A stretch of DNA of 64,000 nt from Candidatus Sungiibacteriota bacterium. Lineage in GTDB: Bacteria > Patescibacteria > Paceibacteria > Sungbacterales > SURF-37. Below are positions 1 through 8,747 of this stretch, in pieces; positions within the stretch are counted from its first letter, which is position 1, and each line of letters begins with the position of its first letter. The notes under the pieces were generated by a model. It saw only the letters and a program-made list of their open reading frames with translations. It did no database searches and was not told the DNA's origin. Location of the stretch: the NCBI GenBank assembly GCA_016186145.1, contig JACPMF010000006.1:9123-73122 (forward strand). The letters are read 5' to 3'. The position numbers and the translations under genes are program-made.

Positions 1-2184
1 ATTCAAAGCACTGTGCATTCAGTGCTTGGAGAGCGGGAAAGAAAAATTGGTGTTTTCTGGCACACGCAGGGTTCGGGTAAGTCACTCTCAATGGTTTTCT
101 ATGTGAATAAAACAAAGAGCATATCAGAGCTTAAAAGTCCCGCTTATGTATTTCTTAATGACCGCGAGGATCTCGACGACGCGCTATTTAAAACATTTAG
201 TCGTACTGGGTATGGCACGCTCGCAAAACGCGCTTCGAGCATAAAAGATTTGAAAGATCGACTTTCCCACTTGGGAAGTGAACTGATATTTACAACCATT
301 CAGAAATTCCAAGAAGATCCTGACGCGAACGCCGTTCTCTCGGAAAGAGAAAATATTATTGTGCTTACTGATGAAGCACACCGCACGCAATACAGCATGC
401 TTGCGGGTAATGTGCGACAGGCATTACCAAACGCGAGCTTTTTGGGCGTGACCGGAACTCCAATTTCACGGCATAATCGCAACACCATGCGTGTTTTTGG
501 TGATGTAATAAGCGCATATAAGATTGGCCAGGCAGTAAAAGATAAAGCAACCGTCCCTATTTACTACGAGGGCCGTCTTGTTCCTCTCCATCTGGCTGAT
601 CAATTTGTTGATAGCAAACTCGACGAAATTCTTGGAGAAATTATCGTCGATGAAAAAGCAAAAGCCCGTAAAGAATGGGCCGTCCTTGAGGAGGTTGTAG
701 GCGCGCCAAGCCGTATTGATCAAATATCAAAAGATATCGTTACTCATTTCAATAACCGTCCCATCGAGGGCAAAGCAATGGTAGTTACAATGAGTCGTCC
801 TATCGCCGTCGCTATGTATCAAGCAATCAAAAAGATTTCCGGTACTCCAGAGTGCGCAGTGGTAATTTCCAAAATGGAGGACTTCCCGGGACAAATTCAA
901 ACTGAGCACGATGTGAAAAAACTCGAGAAGCGGTTTAAAAAGACGAATGACCCACTTCGTTTGGTTGTCGTCTGCGATATGTGGCTTACCGGATTTGATG
1001 TGCCGAGCATGCACACAATGTATCTCGATAAACCCCTTAAGAACCATGGGCTCATGCAAGCCATTGCTCGCGTGAACCGCGTCTACAAAGATAAGCCGGG
1101 TGGTTTAATTGTGGACTATATCGGTATTGCCGAACACTTAAAGAAAGCCTTGGCTATTTATGACTCTGATGTCCAAAAGGAAGCAATGATTCCTCTCGAT
1201 GAAGTAATTAGTGAGATGAGAAAATTGCACGGAGAAATTTCTCGCTACTTTACGAATATCGACTTTTCTGGTTGGAGACAAAAGAAAGGCGTTGAACTGG
1301 TCAATCTCTTCCAGTCGGCAATGAATGAAGTTATCTCAGAGAATGGCCGGCTTTCTGATGATCGAAAAATGGCTTATATGGGTGGAGTTTCCAAACTTTC
1401 CCAGCTCCATGCCCTCGTCATGCCCGCAGAGGCGGCGATGAAGATTATAACCGATGTTCAATTCTTCCAGTCAATCCGCGAAGCAATCAACAAACAGACA
1501 GTGGTGCCGCATATTATCTTTCCCGAAGCAAAAGAGAGTGCCATCCGCAGCCTTATACAAGACGCGGTGCAAGCAGAAGGCGTAATTGACCTATTTACCA
1601 AAGAAGGCGAAGAGAAAAAAAGCATCTCCATCTTTGATAGTCGATTCGCAGAAGAAATAAAGAAGGTTAAATACCAAAATCTTGCCATTGATACGGTTCG
1701 CAAAATGCTTGATCAAGAAATAAAGGTACGCTCTCGTACAAACAAGGCGCGCTATGAAACGATGCTTACGCTTTTAACCGAACTAATTGAGAAATACGAG
1801 AATAATGTTATTAGTTCGGCAGAGATCATTAAGCATCTACTCGAGATTGCCGACGAGATAAAGAAACTGGACGAAGAGAGCGAGGAACTCGGACTTTCCG
1901 AAGAGGAGATCGTCTTTTATGACACTCTTGCAGCCGATCCAGATCTCAAAGAAGCAGGGATTGATATCAAAGAATTCGTAAAGGAACTTACAAAACGTAT
2001 TCGGCGCGACTTGGCTATTGATTGGACCAATAACGAAACTATCAAAGCGCGCATTCGCCAAAATGTTCGGTTGCTTTTGCTCCAGAAGGGCTTCGTCGAG
2101 CAGATGCAAACAGAACGACTAATAGAGTCGATATATCAGGAGACGGTGAGGGTGTACCGGGAATACTTACCAGTACCAGCGTAA
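1..2184 (+). CDS. hsdR: Type I restriction enzyme R subunit (5' truncated by window edge)
   Basis: The reading frame is open from base 1, so only the C-terminal part, about 727 residues, is visible; complete HsdR proteins are usually near 1000 residues and carry an N-terminal nuclease domain that would lie upstream. Visible are the Walker A motif HTQGSGKS close to the left edge, the DEAH box (VLTDEAHRTQYS), the helicase motif VTGTPIS and the later motif ARVNRVYKDKPGG, followed by a helical C-terminal region. In the type I family this subunit is the ATP-driven DNA translocase and nuclease that works with HsdM and HsdS, which are not in the window. The stop is 4 nt before the next gene, so the KAP NTPase gene is probably co-transcribed. 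Confidence 0.95.
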   Translation: MQSTVHSVLGERERKIGVFWHTQGSGKSLSMVFYVNKTKSISELKSPAYVFLNDREDLDDALFKTFSRTGYGTLAKRASSIKDLKDRLSHLGSELIFTTIQKFQEDPDANAVLSERENIIVLTDEAHRTQYSMLAGNVRQALPNASFLGVTGTPISRHNRNTMRVFGDVISAYKIGQAVKDKATVPIYYEGRLVPLHLADQFVDSKLDEILGEIIVDEKAKARKEWAVLEEVVGAPSRIDQISKDIVTHFNNRPIEGKAMVVTMSRPIAVAMYQAIKKISGTPECAVVISKMEDFPGQIQTEHDVKKLEKRFKKTNDPLRLVVVCDMWLTGFDVPSMHTMYLDKPLKNHGLMQAIARVNRVYKDKPGGLIVDYIGIAEHLKKALAIYDSDVQKEAMIPLDEVISEMRKLHGEISRYFTNIDFSGWRQKKGVELVNLFQSAMNEVISENGRLSDDRKMAYMGGVSKLSQLHALVMPAEAAMKIITDVQFFQSIREAINKQTVVPHIIFPEAKESAIRSLIQDAVQAEGVIDLFTKEGEEKKSISIFDSRFAEEIKKVKYQNLAIDTVRKMLDQEIKVRSRTNKARYETMLTLLTELIEKYENNVISSAEIIKHLLEIADEIKKLDEESEELGLSEEEIVFYDTLAADPDLKEAGIDIKEFVKELTKRIRRDLAIDWTNNETIKARIRQNVRLLLLQKGFVEQMQTERLIESIYQETVRVYREYLPVPA

Positions 2185-2188
2185 TTTT

Positions 2189-4744
2189 ATGGACAGTCGT
2201 ATACCATTTGTAAAAGAAGTCGCCAAGGTCATCATTGAACGCCATGAAAAAGAGGGCGGCTCCTTTATTTTTGGTATATCCGGCAAGTGGGGTGAGGGTA
2301 AAACAACTTTTCTGGACGAATTGAAAAAAGTATTGGAAAAAGATAATTCATCATTCAAAGTTGTGGATATAAATCCATGGAAATTTTCCGTCGACAGAAT
2401 TTCTTTTTTGAGAAACTTCCTGCGAACTTTGCACGGAAAATGTGATTTGGGGGGTGACGATGATTTAAAACAGTTAGATGTTGATACGTCAAAAAATGCA
2501 ATCGATTGGGGACGATTTTTAAAATTTGTCGTATTGTTTGGAGTCATTTGTTGGGCTTTTACTTATGCCCCTCTTTTTAATTTTATAATTGGCCTTCCTG
2601 CGCAATGGCAATTTTTTCTAACCGTTTTGTTGCTCCCAATTGTCTTAGCAGCCGTTCAAGGCGTAGTAACTGTCCAAAAGACAGATCACGCTATAGTTAC
2701 TTTAGACAAATTTGATGATCTACTTAAAAAAATATTAAAGAATTTTGAGATGGCGGGAAAGAAGATCATTGTTTTTGTCGATGATTTGGACCGTGTAACT
2801 CCCGAAATGGCGAGAGATGTTCTCGATAATCTGCGGACGTTCTTTGATAAAAAAGAAATGACCTTCGTCGTAACAGGAGACCATACAGTACTCGAAGGAC
2901 ATCTCGGGAGAAGTCTTCTTCCCGACGAAGAATCTTCTGCTGCTCAGCTAGAAGAAGGACGTAGATTTATGAAGAAAATCTTTAATGTTTATTGGCGACT
3001 TCCACTCCCAATCAAAAAGGGGATCCAAGACTTTATTGGAGGTGAGTTCAAAAAGAGGGACTCAGGGTTGAAAGAAGTGTTCTCTGAAGAGAGCCAGAAA
3101 ATTACCTTCGCTACATATCTGGAGAAATATTTTGAAAGTAATTTCAGGCAAATAATCAGATTTTTAGACACTGTTCTTTTTAATTTTCAAATCATAAAAC
3201 AAAAAGCTGAAGGCGAAGACACACAAGCTCCTTACTTCAAGGATATGCTGACCAATCCGCTGCTTGTGATACGTATTCTTATAATCCAAGAGTTGTGCGC
3301 CCCTCTTTTCGACAAAATGGTTAGAGATGTTTCCATTTTGCAGGGGCTTGAATACGCAGTCGAGAAAAAGGATTCTTCTAAAACAACTGAGATCCTAGGA
3401 CAAGGCAAGGATACGCTTTCTCCTAGTCAACGAGCTTTTATAGAAAAGTTTATTTATGAGGAACCACGTTTTTACAAAGGATCTCGCCTACAGGTCTTAA
3501 ACCTTCAGCCCTATCTATCGTTAGCTGCTGACGTAAGCTTCGGCGATCAGCGTGGTCCGTCCAGCGAAGACTTTATTACGGCACTTAACGGAGGAGATCC
3601 CAAGGGAGTAAAAAATGATCTCCTTTCAATGGGAGATGCAAAAGCAGAGGAGGGCGCAACTGCTTTGGTAACCCAGCTACCCCCCATGATTGATGTTACT
3701 CAAAAATTGGGCGCAATAAAAACACTTCTTGTCGCCTTGTCTGATTCACCCACCGAATTAACCATACATAAAATATTTGCTGATCAATTAAGCAAGCTTG
3801 ATTACCATTTTGTAAATAATGCTGCGTCTAATCTAAAAATGGAAGTTTTAAACCTTCTCTTTGGTTGGCTCGACCTGATTTCAGACCCCACTGTGATAAG
3901 TGCGTTTGAAAGTAAATTTACTCTGAAGGATATTACTGAATTTAATGCTGTAAATATTGAAGGAGCAGGTTCTTTCAAAAGTTTGGTTTTGGCGAAATGG
4001 ATTAAGGAGTATTACTCTAAGCAAAAACCCGATGCCATAAACGCTATGGTTGCACACTTTCCAAAACTAAAAATTGAGAAAGTGAGGGAGCAAATGGATA
4101 CTATTGATAAAATCTTGGTTACTGACCTTATTGGAGACTCCAACGCACTGTTAAGGGAGAACCGCTTTGCTTTGTTGAGAAACTATACAACTAAAGGGGC
4201 TGAGATGCTCAAAGAAAATGTTCTGAACCAAGTTTCTGGTTTTGATCAAGGAATTACTGCGTGGGCTATCGCAAAAGCAAATGAGGAAAAAGCTCTGTGG
4301 ACGATAGGTGAGCTTGAGACAAAAATCCTAGAAAAAATTGAGATTTCGGCGGACTTCAATGCCCTTAATCAGGGATTAAGGTTTGCTTTAACCAATAAAG
4401 TTGGATCCCCAGAGATGATTTGGCCCAAGCTTCTTCCTAAACACCAGAAAAGTATTCTTGAAAATTTACCAGCAATTATTGATGACGCTTCACTTCAACC
4501 GATTTCACCACCACAAGCTTATGCAAATCAACTTATGGATGCAGTAGTAGCAAAAATTAAGACCATTCCGGAGGCTGACCAAGCCCGCTGGCTTAGTTAT
4601 ATAGTTAAAGGTAAATGGCCTTGGATTAATCTGGCTAAATACCCTATTACCAGTAAGTTTAGAAATATGAAGAAGTCTAAAAACGAAGATCTTAAGAAGA
4701 ATTTTGCAATTACTGAAGAAAGCTGGGTAGAGAAAAATGATTGA
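2189..4744 (+). CDS. KAP-family P-loop NTPase
   Basis: This is an 851-residue protein with Walker A GKWGEGKTT near residue 35 and Walker B IVFVDDLDRV near residue 195. Between them lie two hydrophobic segments at about residues 110-160, the arrangement described for KAP NTPases, where membrane helices are inserted into the P-loop domain. The C-terminal 500 residues are helical and match nothing I recognise. KAP proteins are membrane-associated ATPases repeatedly found in phage-defence and conflict loci. Here the gene starts 4 nt after hsdR and precedes three nuclease-type genes, which suggests a defence role. That role is inferred; the family call is firm. Confidence 0.85.
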   Translation: MDSRIPFVKEVAKVIIERHEKEGGSFIFGISGKWGEGKTTFLDELKKVLEKDNSSFKVVDINPWKFSVDRISFLRNFLRTLHGKCDLGGDDDLKQLDVDTSKNAIDWGRFLKFVVLFGVICWAFTYAPLFNFIIGLPAQWQFFLTVLLLPIVLAAVQGVVTVQKTDHAIVTLDKFDDLLKKILKNFEMAGKKIIVFVDDLDRVTPEMARDVLDNLRTFFDKKEMTFVVTGDHTVLEGHLGRSLLPDEESSAAQLEEGRRFMKKIFNVYWRLPLPIKKGIQDFIGGEFKKRDSGLKEVFSEESQKITFATYLEKYFESNFRQIIRFLDTVLFNFQIIKQKAEGEDTQAPYFKDMLTNPLLVIRILIIQELCAPLFDKMVRDVSILQGLEYAVEKKDSSKTTEILGQGKDTLSPSQRAFIEKFIYEEPRFYKGSRLQVLNLQPYLSLAADVSFGDQRGPSSEDFITALNGGDPKGVKNDLLSMGDAKAEEGATALVTQLPPMIDVTQKLGAIKTLLVALSDSPTELTIHKIFADQLSKLDYHFVNNAASNLKMEVLNLLFGWLDLISDPTVISAFESKFTLKDITEFNAVNIEGAGSFKSLVLAKWIKEYYSKQKPDAINAMVAHFPKLKIEKVREQMDTIDKILVTDLIGDSNALLRENRFALLRNYTTKGAEMLKENVLNQVSGFDQGITAWAIAKANEEKALWTIGELETKILEKIEISADFNALNQGLRFALTNKVGSPEMIWPKLLPKHQKSILENLPAIIDDASLQPISPPQAYANQLMDAVVAKIKTIPEADQARWLSYIVKGKWPWINLAKYPITSKFRNMKKSKNEDLKKNFAITEESWVEKND

Positions 4745-4867
4745 GTGGTCTATATCATAGCTGGAGGTTAATGAGCGATGGGGTAAGCTATCGACTAGGC
4801 ATATTAAGCGGCCGGTTCCATGGTTCGTTACGAAAGAGAAGAGGATTTAATTAAACTGGTTACGTAG

Positions 4868-6271
4868 ATGTTTACGAGTGAGAATTTTAAAAAAGTTGCT
4901 GATCTTGTCTATAAAGATTACTACAAATATCTCTTTAAGCACGCCGTATCTTTATTGCGACGTTCGAGACTTCCGTATCTTAGAAGGAATAATCTTTGGA
5001 TAGGTGGAATTCAGCAAAACATGGTTAAATATAGACTCGGATTTGAAGAAACGGTCAGAAAGGGTAAGTCGATGGTCCCAAAAGACGACAAGGAGAAAAA
5101 AGCATTAGATATTGCACTGAGATCAAATAAAGAATTCCTCCGTGTCTTGAAGGATATTGGTGATGGTATTGCCTGGAGAAATCTAGACTATAGACGCTCA
5201 TTAATTCGACTTATGTCGGAACATGCACCGACTGGCGATATTGGTCCGGATGCAGAGCGACTTATTTTGCTTTTAGGCGCTAGGAAAAAAGTAAGCGACC
5301 GAGTGATAATCAACGATTTGACCCACTGTCTAAAGATCGCCGATTTAACAGTTATCACATCAAAAAGTAGAATCTTTATTTATGAAGTAAAGGCGCGAAA
5401 AGATAAGACCGAGATTATAGGTATATCAGAAATTTCAAGACGTATCCAAAAATATGGACAGGCAAGAAAGCAGGCTATTTCGCACTGGATAGTTCAAGAC
5501 GCTTTTATAAATAAAAAAGTTAAGACCCCCAAACTTGAAATAAGAATCGTAGATTTAGACTTTGTTTTTCACACTCACATCAGTAAGGTAAATCAATTGA
5601 TTAAAGAGTCGGATAACAAGAACTTCTCCAACGCATTATTGGAAGGGGGATACCACATAGAAATTTGTGCGTTGGACAAGGTTTTTGAGAAATCAGGTCA
5701 GGAAAAAATTAAGGAACAATTGAATAAACTCAAGCCCTTTAATCCCCATAAAGAAGGGTGGTCCGATATGACACTTTGCATCTCAAACTATGATACCTTT
5801 TATTCGAGCATCAACGACAGATTTACGAATTTTACGCCGTATTCGGTTCTACCATTATCTGCTCGAAACTGCGTTAGGTTAACGATGGGGCAACTTTATA
5901 TTCGTATCTGCTTCGATTTTATGAAGTTAAAACAGAAATTCGAAGAAGCTGGATGGAGTGTCGAGGTTAAAGACTGGACATCATGGGAATCTCAAAACAA
6001 GGAAACCATCAGAAAAATTAGGGAGGGTAAGGGTGGTTTCTTAGAGCATTCAGTTAATGAGTATATATTCAAAATTTCTAAACAAGGCGAGAACGGTAGG
6101 TATACCCAGGATTTTCCGGTAAATCTAGTGATCATTATGCTCTCGGCTTTTTATACAACGGACTATCTCATTGGTATGGCCGAGGCTGTTTATCAAGATG
6201 CAAAATTAAACAGCCGAGGTGGTGGTTTATCAACGTTTAATTGTCTATATGAACGATGTATTTTAAGATGA
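4868..6271 (+). CDS. Uncharacterised protein with PD-(D/E)xK nuclease-like core
   Basis: I do not recognise the family of this 467-residue protein. The middle contains a pattern typical of restriction-endonuclease folds: Asp159 in KIADL, then a predicted beta hairpin and Glu173-Val-Lys175 in IYEVKARK, followed by a helix with Gln198 and Gln202 (KYGQARKQA), as in RecB-like and Mrr-like nucleases. The flanking N-terminal 130 and C-terminal 250 residues are unassigned. It follows the KAP gene after a 123-nt gap in the same orientation and precedes the HEPN and GIY-YIG genes. A DNA-cleaving role in defence is inferred from the D-ExK motif and the context, not shown. Confidence 0.6.
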   Translation: MFTSENFKKVADLVYKDYYKYLFKHAVSLLRRSRLPYLRRNNLWIGGIQQNMVKYRLGFEETVRKGKSMVPKDDKEKKALDIALRSNKEFLRVLKDIGDGIAWRNLDYRRSLIRLMSEHAPTGDIGPDAERLILLLGARKKVSDRVIINDLTHCLKIADLTVITSKSRIFIYEVKARKDKTEIIGISEISRRIQKYGQARKQAISHWIVQDAFINKKVKTPKLEIRIVDLDFVFHTHISKVNQLIKESDNKNFSNALLEGGYHIEICALDKVFEKSGQEKIKEQLNKLKPFNPHKEGWSDMTLCISNYDTFYSSINDRFTNFTPYSVLPLSARNCVRLTMGQLYIRICFDFMKLKQKFEEAGWSVEVKDWTSWESQNKETIRKIREGKGGFLEHSVNEYIFKISKQGENGRYTQDFPVNLVIIMLSAFYTTDYLIGMAEAVYQDAKLNSRGGGLSTFNCLYERCILR

Positions 6272-6364
6272 TCCCTGCTCGCGGCGAACGCTGGTCCTAT
6301 TCAGAATCAGAGGATTCGACAGCCGGCTGGCGTAGAGCATTGAACTGTAATTGAATAAAATCAT

Positions 6365-7018
6365 ATGCTAGACGCTGAAACATTCAAAAAGTTTACAAGG
6401 CAAGCCAACCTTTCTCATCAGCAGTTTTGTGTTTGGTTCGCATTTAACAATGAGTATGCCAAACACCAGGATCGTTGGAACAAATTTTATCCCGAAAGTT
6501 ACTTTGCACCGGAAGATTTTGATAAGACGAAAGGATGTAAGTATAAAAACTTCTGGGGTGTAACTTTGGCCTCAACGCAGCACGGCTGGATTCTGGGAAT
6601 AGCAAGACTCTTTGATCCCGCATTTCATCCTTTTGATAAAAAACAGGAAAAACCTCGAATCTCTTTCGACTATATTCTTAGAAGACTTAATGATCAAAAC
6701 TTGTCAGATAAACTGAGGCAAGAGTTAGATTGGCACAAAAATGTAATTGAATCTGTAAGAAAACATAGGGATAATGTTCTTGCGCATAACGATGCGAGCT
6801 TTGATTATAAAAAAATTGGGCCAGGAATTGAAAATCTTTTTGAATGGTTAGAAGATGTTATTTCAAGAATAAAAAAAACAGAGCCACACCTTAGTAGTTG
6901 TGGTGTAGTGAACGTTAAGTATCACGAGAAATTATCCCAATGTGGCGTAGATGAGGTTTTTGAAACTTTACTGCTTGGGGAAAAGCATGAGGTAGATGAG
7001 TCGAGGAGAACCTCATAA
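6365..7018 (+). CDS. HEPN-domain protein, AbiU2-like
   Basis: A 217-residue soluble, helical protein. Residues 132-143 read RKHRDNVLAHND, which fits the Rx4-6H signature (Arg135, His141) of HEPN ribonucleases and resembles the AbiU2 abortive-infection group. The upstream helices (LSHQQFCVWFAF; TLASTQHGWILGIARLFD) fit the four-helix HEPN fold. HEPN proteins in toxin-antitoxin and abortive-infection systems usually act as RNases; RNase activity here is an inference. No nucleotidyltransferase (MNT) partner gene is adjacent; the next gene, 15 nt downstream, encodes a GIY-YIG protein. Confidence 0.6.
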   Translation: MLDAETFKKFTRQANLSHQQFCVWFAFNNEYAKHQDRWNKFYPESYFAPEDFDKTKGCKYKNFWGVTLASTQHGWILGIARLFDPAFHPFDKKQEKPRISFDYILRRLNDQNLSDKLRQELDWHKNVIESVRKHRDNVLAHNDASFDYKKIGPGIENLFEWLEDVISRIKKTEPHLSSCGVVNVKYHEKLSQCGVDEVFETLLLGEKHEVDESRRTS

Positions 7019-7033
7019 AAGCGATGATCATAT

Positions 7034-7438
7034 ATGTTTCCACTGGAAACTAAATCTTACGAAGCAAAATCGCTAGCCGACTCTTTGCTTGGCAATCCGT
7101 ATCTCCAAGTTGAGTCCGCAGAACTCCCCGAGAGCGGAGGAGTTTATTTGTTCAGAAATGATGCAAATGAAATAGTATATATAGGCAAGGCGCGAAATCT
7201 AAAGAGAAGAATCCGCATTGACCACTTAAGCCAGGAACTGGGCGATACTATGAGTGCTTTTAGAAGAAGCATTAATAAGGTGCTTGGAATTCCTTTCGGC
7301 CATGAGATGAAAAGCTGGATATGCAGCAATTGCAAAATTTCTTTCATCCAGATAGATGATCCAGATATGCGCAGTTTGGTGGAGGCGCTTTTAATCGCTG
7401 CCGTCAGATCGAAGTCATTGCTCAATCATGATAGTTAG
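7034..7438 (+). CDS. GIY-YIG nuclease-domain protein
   Basis: A compact 134-residue protein. GVYLF (residues 36-40) and VYIGKARNLKRRI (48-60) match the GIY...YIG core with the conserved downstream arginine. Glu117 in LVEALLI is the expected metal-binding glutamate, and Asn131 lies near the end. A CxxC pair (Cys97, Cys100) lies between them. It consists almost wholly of the nuclease domain, without the extra domains of UvrC or of homing endonucleases. It follows the HEPN gene by 15 nt, so the two are probably one operon. The substrate is unknown. Confidence 0.8.
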   Translation: MFPLETKSYEAKSLADSLLGNPYLQVESAELPESGGVYLFRNDANEIVYIGKARNLKRRIRIDHLSQELGDTMSAFRRSINKVLGIPFGHEMKSWICSNCKISFIQIDDPDMRSLVEALLIAAVRSKSLLNHDS

Positions 7439-7623
7439 TGTTCACGGCATATGAAATGAGACACACATAGTAGTGTCTCATTTGTCTCATTTAGGTTAAA
7501 ATGACCTAGACCGAGACCCTTCACTATAGAGAAGGGAAGGATCTCCAAAGAAGCTCTAAGGTATCCCACTCGGGTTGGTTCTAGACTGGAGTGGCCAGCC
7601 ACCTTGCGACCCCTACCGGGACG

Positions 7624-7643
7624 CCTGCCTGCCGGCAGGCAGG
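7624..7643. repeat. Perfect 20-bp palindrome CCTGCC(TG)...GGCAGG
   Basis: The palindrome reads CCTGCCTGCCGGCAGGCAGG. It sits inside a longer imperfect hairpin closed by GACCCCT and AGGGGTC. Palindromes of this composition are frequent between genes in Parcubacteria. It lies inside non-coding locus A. Confidence 0.8.
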
Positions 7644-7740
7644 GGTCAGGCGTCGTAACGCTTGACTCGTCAATGTACGAAATTTGGTCGCAAGACTCGT
7701 CACCATTTATGGCATACCGGCTGAGTGCCGTATTCAAGAA

Positions 7741-7770
7741 CGAAAAACCACCAATGTCGGTGGTTTTTCG
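7741..7770 (+). terminator. Hairpin terminator-like element of locus A
   Basis: CGAAAAACCACC and GGTGGTTTTTCG form a perfect 12-bp stem around a 6-nt loop, followed by TTTTG. The A-run/U-run ends of the stem suit an intrinsic terminator. Convergent genes lie on either side (GIY-YIG on plus, a secreted protein on minus), so it may serve both strands. Confidence 0.65.
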
Positions 7771-7839
7771 TTTTGTACAAAATAAACATGTTTTGATTCC
7801 GATATTTATTTTTCTGAGCTTATAAATTAGATTTAGTCT

Positions 7840-8718
7840 TTATTGGATTCCCATGGGGTTGCCAAATACCGGTACAAAGTTGGTTGGTTCTACTATGTTT
7901 CCTGTTTCCATTCCAATCGCTCGCATATCCGAAGAGTTCTCGATGCCGATGGCTATTCCATTCTCAGTACTATATGTATTGGCATTTGGGTCTATATCAG
8001 CCTTAATCATCAATGTCTTGCTTAATCTCTCCGGTGTAACGAGCAGGAAATCCAAGCTAATCACGGCTTTGCCGTCTAAGAAACTGCTCGCTGTTCCGAT
8101 TCGGGTGCTGCCGTCAAAAATCTGAATGTTGAGAAGGTCGGCATCTGTCCCGCCGTTTCTTGTCAGCGTCAGTTGCTGGATTCCTACATTTTCGTTTCCA
8201 GCAGTAAAAGTAATCGCGCTAAAGTTATTCCATGCACTCCCGCGCTCATAGTAGGCAGACGGAGGTGTATTTGGAGAAAGCGCGACCGTAAGCGGTGCGG
8301 GAGTTTTTGGTTGAAGCGTTCCATGTACTTCCGTGTAGGCGATAACCATGCCGTTAGAATTTTTTGCCTCAACGCGAACCGTGAGCGGCACTTCGGTTTT
8401 GCTCCTCAAAACATTGGCGTCAAGAACGATGCCGAACCCGTATTTGCCCGCAGGGCGCAAGGACGGAAAAACTTGTTCCACACCCTGCGATATTTGTTTG
8501 CTGTCAGTTGATGCGGAGACGATAAGTTGGCCGCCCAGTTTCAGGATGGGGCCGTCCCAAAACCCTTTAGCAATAGTGCCGCCGATAGGAAGCGTGTCTT
8601 GCTCTCCGGTAATTACGAATCCTTCAGAAAGCGAGGAAATCATTATTGGCCCGCCTGCCGCGCCCGTAAAAAGAGGTAGTAGCGAGATACCAATGATTAT
8701 TGCGAATGATGTTTTCAT
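7840..8718 (-). CDS. Secreted protein of unknown function
   Basis: A 292-residue protein starting at ATG 8718 (MKTSFAIIIG), with a typical N-terminal signal peptide ending near GAAGG. The mature part is rich in beta-strand, Thr, Asn and Gly. It contains a segment near residues 170-240 (TFTAGNENVGIQQLTLTRNG, then an IFDGSTRIG-like stretch) of a style seen in surface proteins of Parcubacteria. No catalytic motif is visible. Its start lies about 30 nt downstream of the stop of the larger secreted protein gene on the same strand, so they are probably co-transcribed. The upstream in-frame codons before ATG 8718 would not add a better signal peptide. Confidence 0.7.
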   Translation of the reverse strand: MKTSFAIIIGISLLPLFTGAAGGPIMISSLSEGFVITGEQDTLPIGGTIAKGFWDGPILKLGGQLIVSASTDSKQISQGVEQVFPSLRPAGKYGFGIVLDANVLRSKTEVPLTVRVEAKNSNGMVIAYTEVHGTLQPKTPAPLTVALSPNTPPSAYYERGSAWNNFSAITFTAGNENVGIQQLTLTRNGGTDADLLNIQIFDGSTRIGTASSFLDGKAVISLDFLLVTPERLSKTLMIKADIDPNANTYSTENGIAIGIENSSDMRAIGMETGNIVEPTNFVPVFGNPMGIQ

Positions 8719-8747
8719 ATAAGTATATTGTAGCATATTGAAAGGTT

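Larger units (their letters stand above)
7443..7772 (+). ncRNA. Non-coding locus A, related to locus B (possible structured RNA or recombination site)
   Basis: There is no credible gene in this 330-nt stretch. It begins with a hairpin (GAGACAC at 7458-7464 pairing with GTGTCTC at 7473-7479), followed at once by a repeat of the 3' arm (TTTGTCTCA). It contains a perfect palindrome at 7624-7643, then CATACCGGCTGA (7713-7724), TATTCAAGAACGAAAA (7731-7746) and a 12-bp terminal hairpin. The same order of elements occurs at 13259-13572, with a different sequence in the first stem but pairing preserved. Whether it is transcribed, and what it does, cannot be told from the sequence alone. Confidence 0.45.

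Noticed and set aside
7604..7825. 73-codon plus-strand frame within locus A
   Set aside because: It is made of palindromes and terminator sequence with no SD or protein-like composition.
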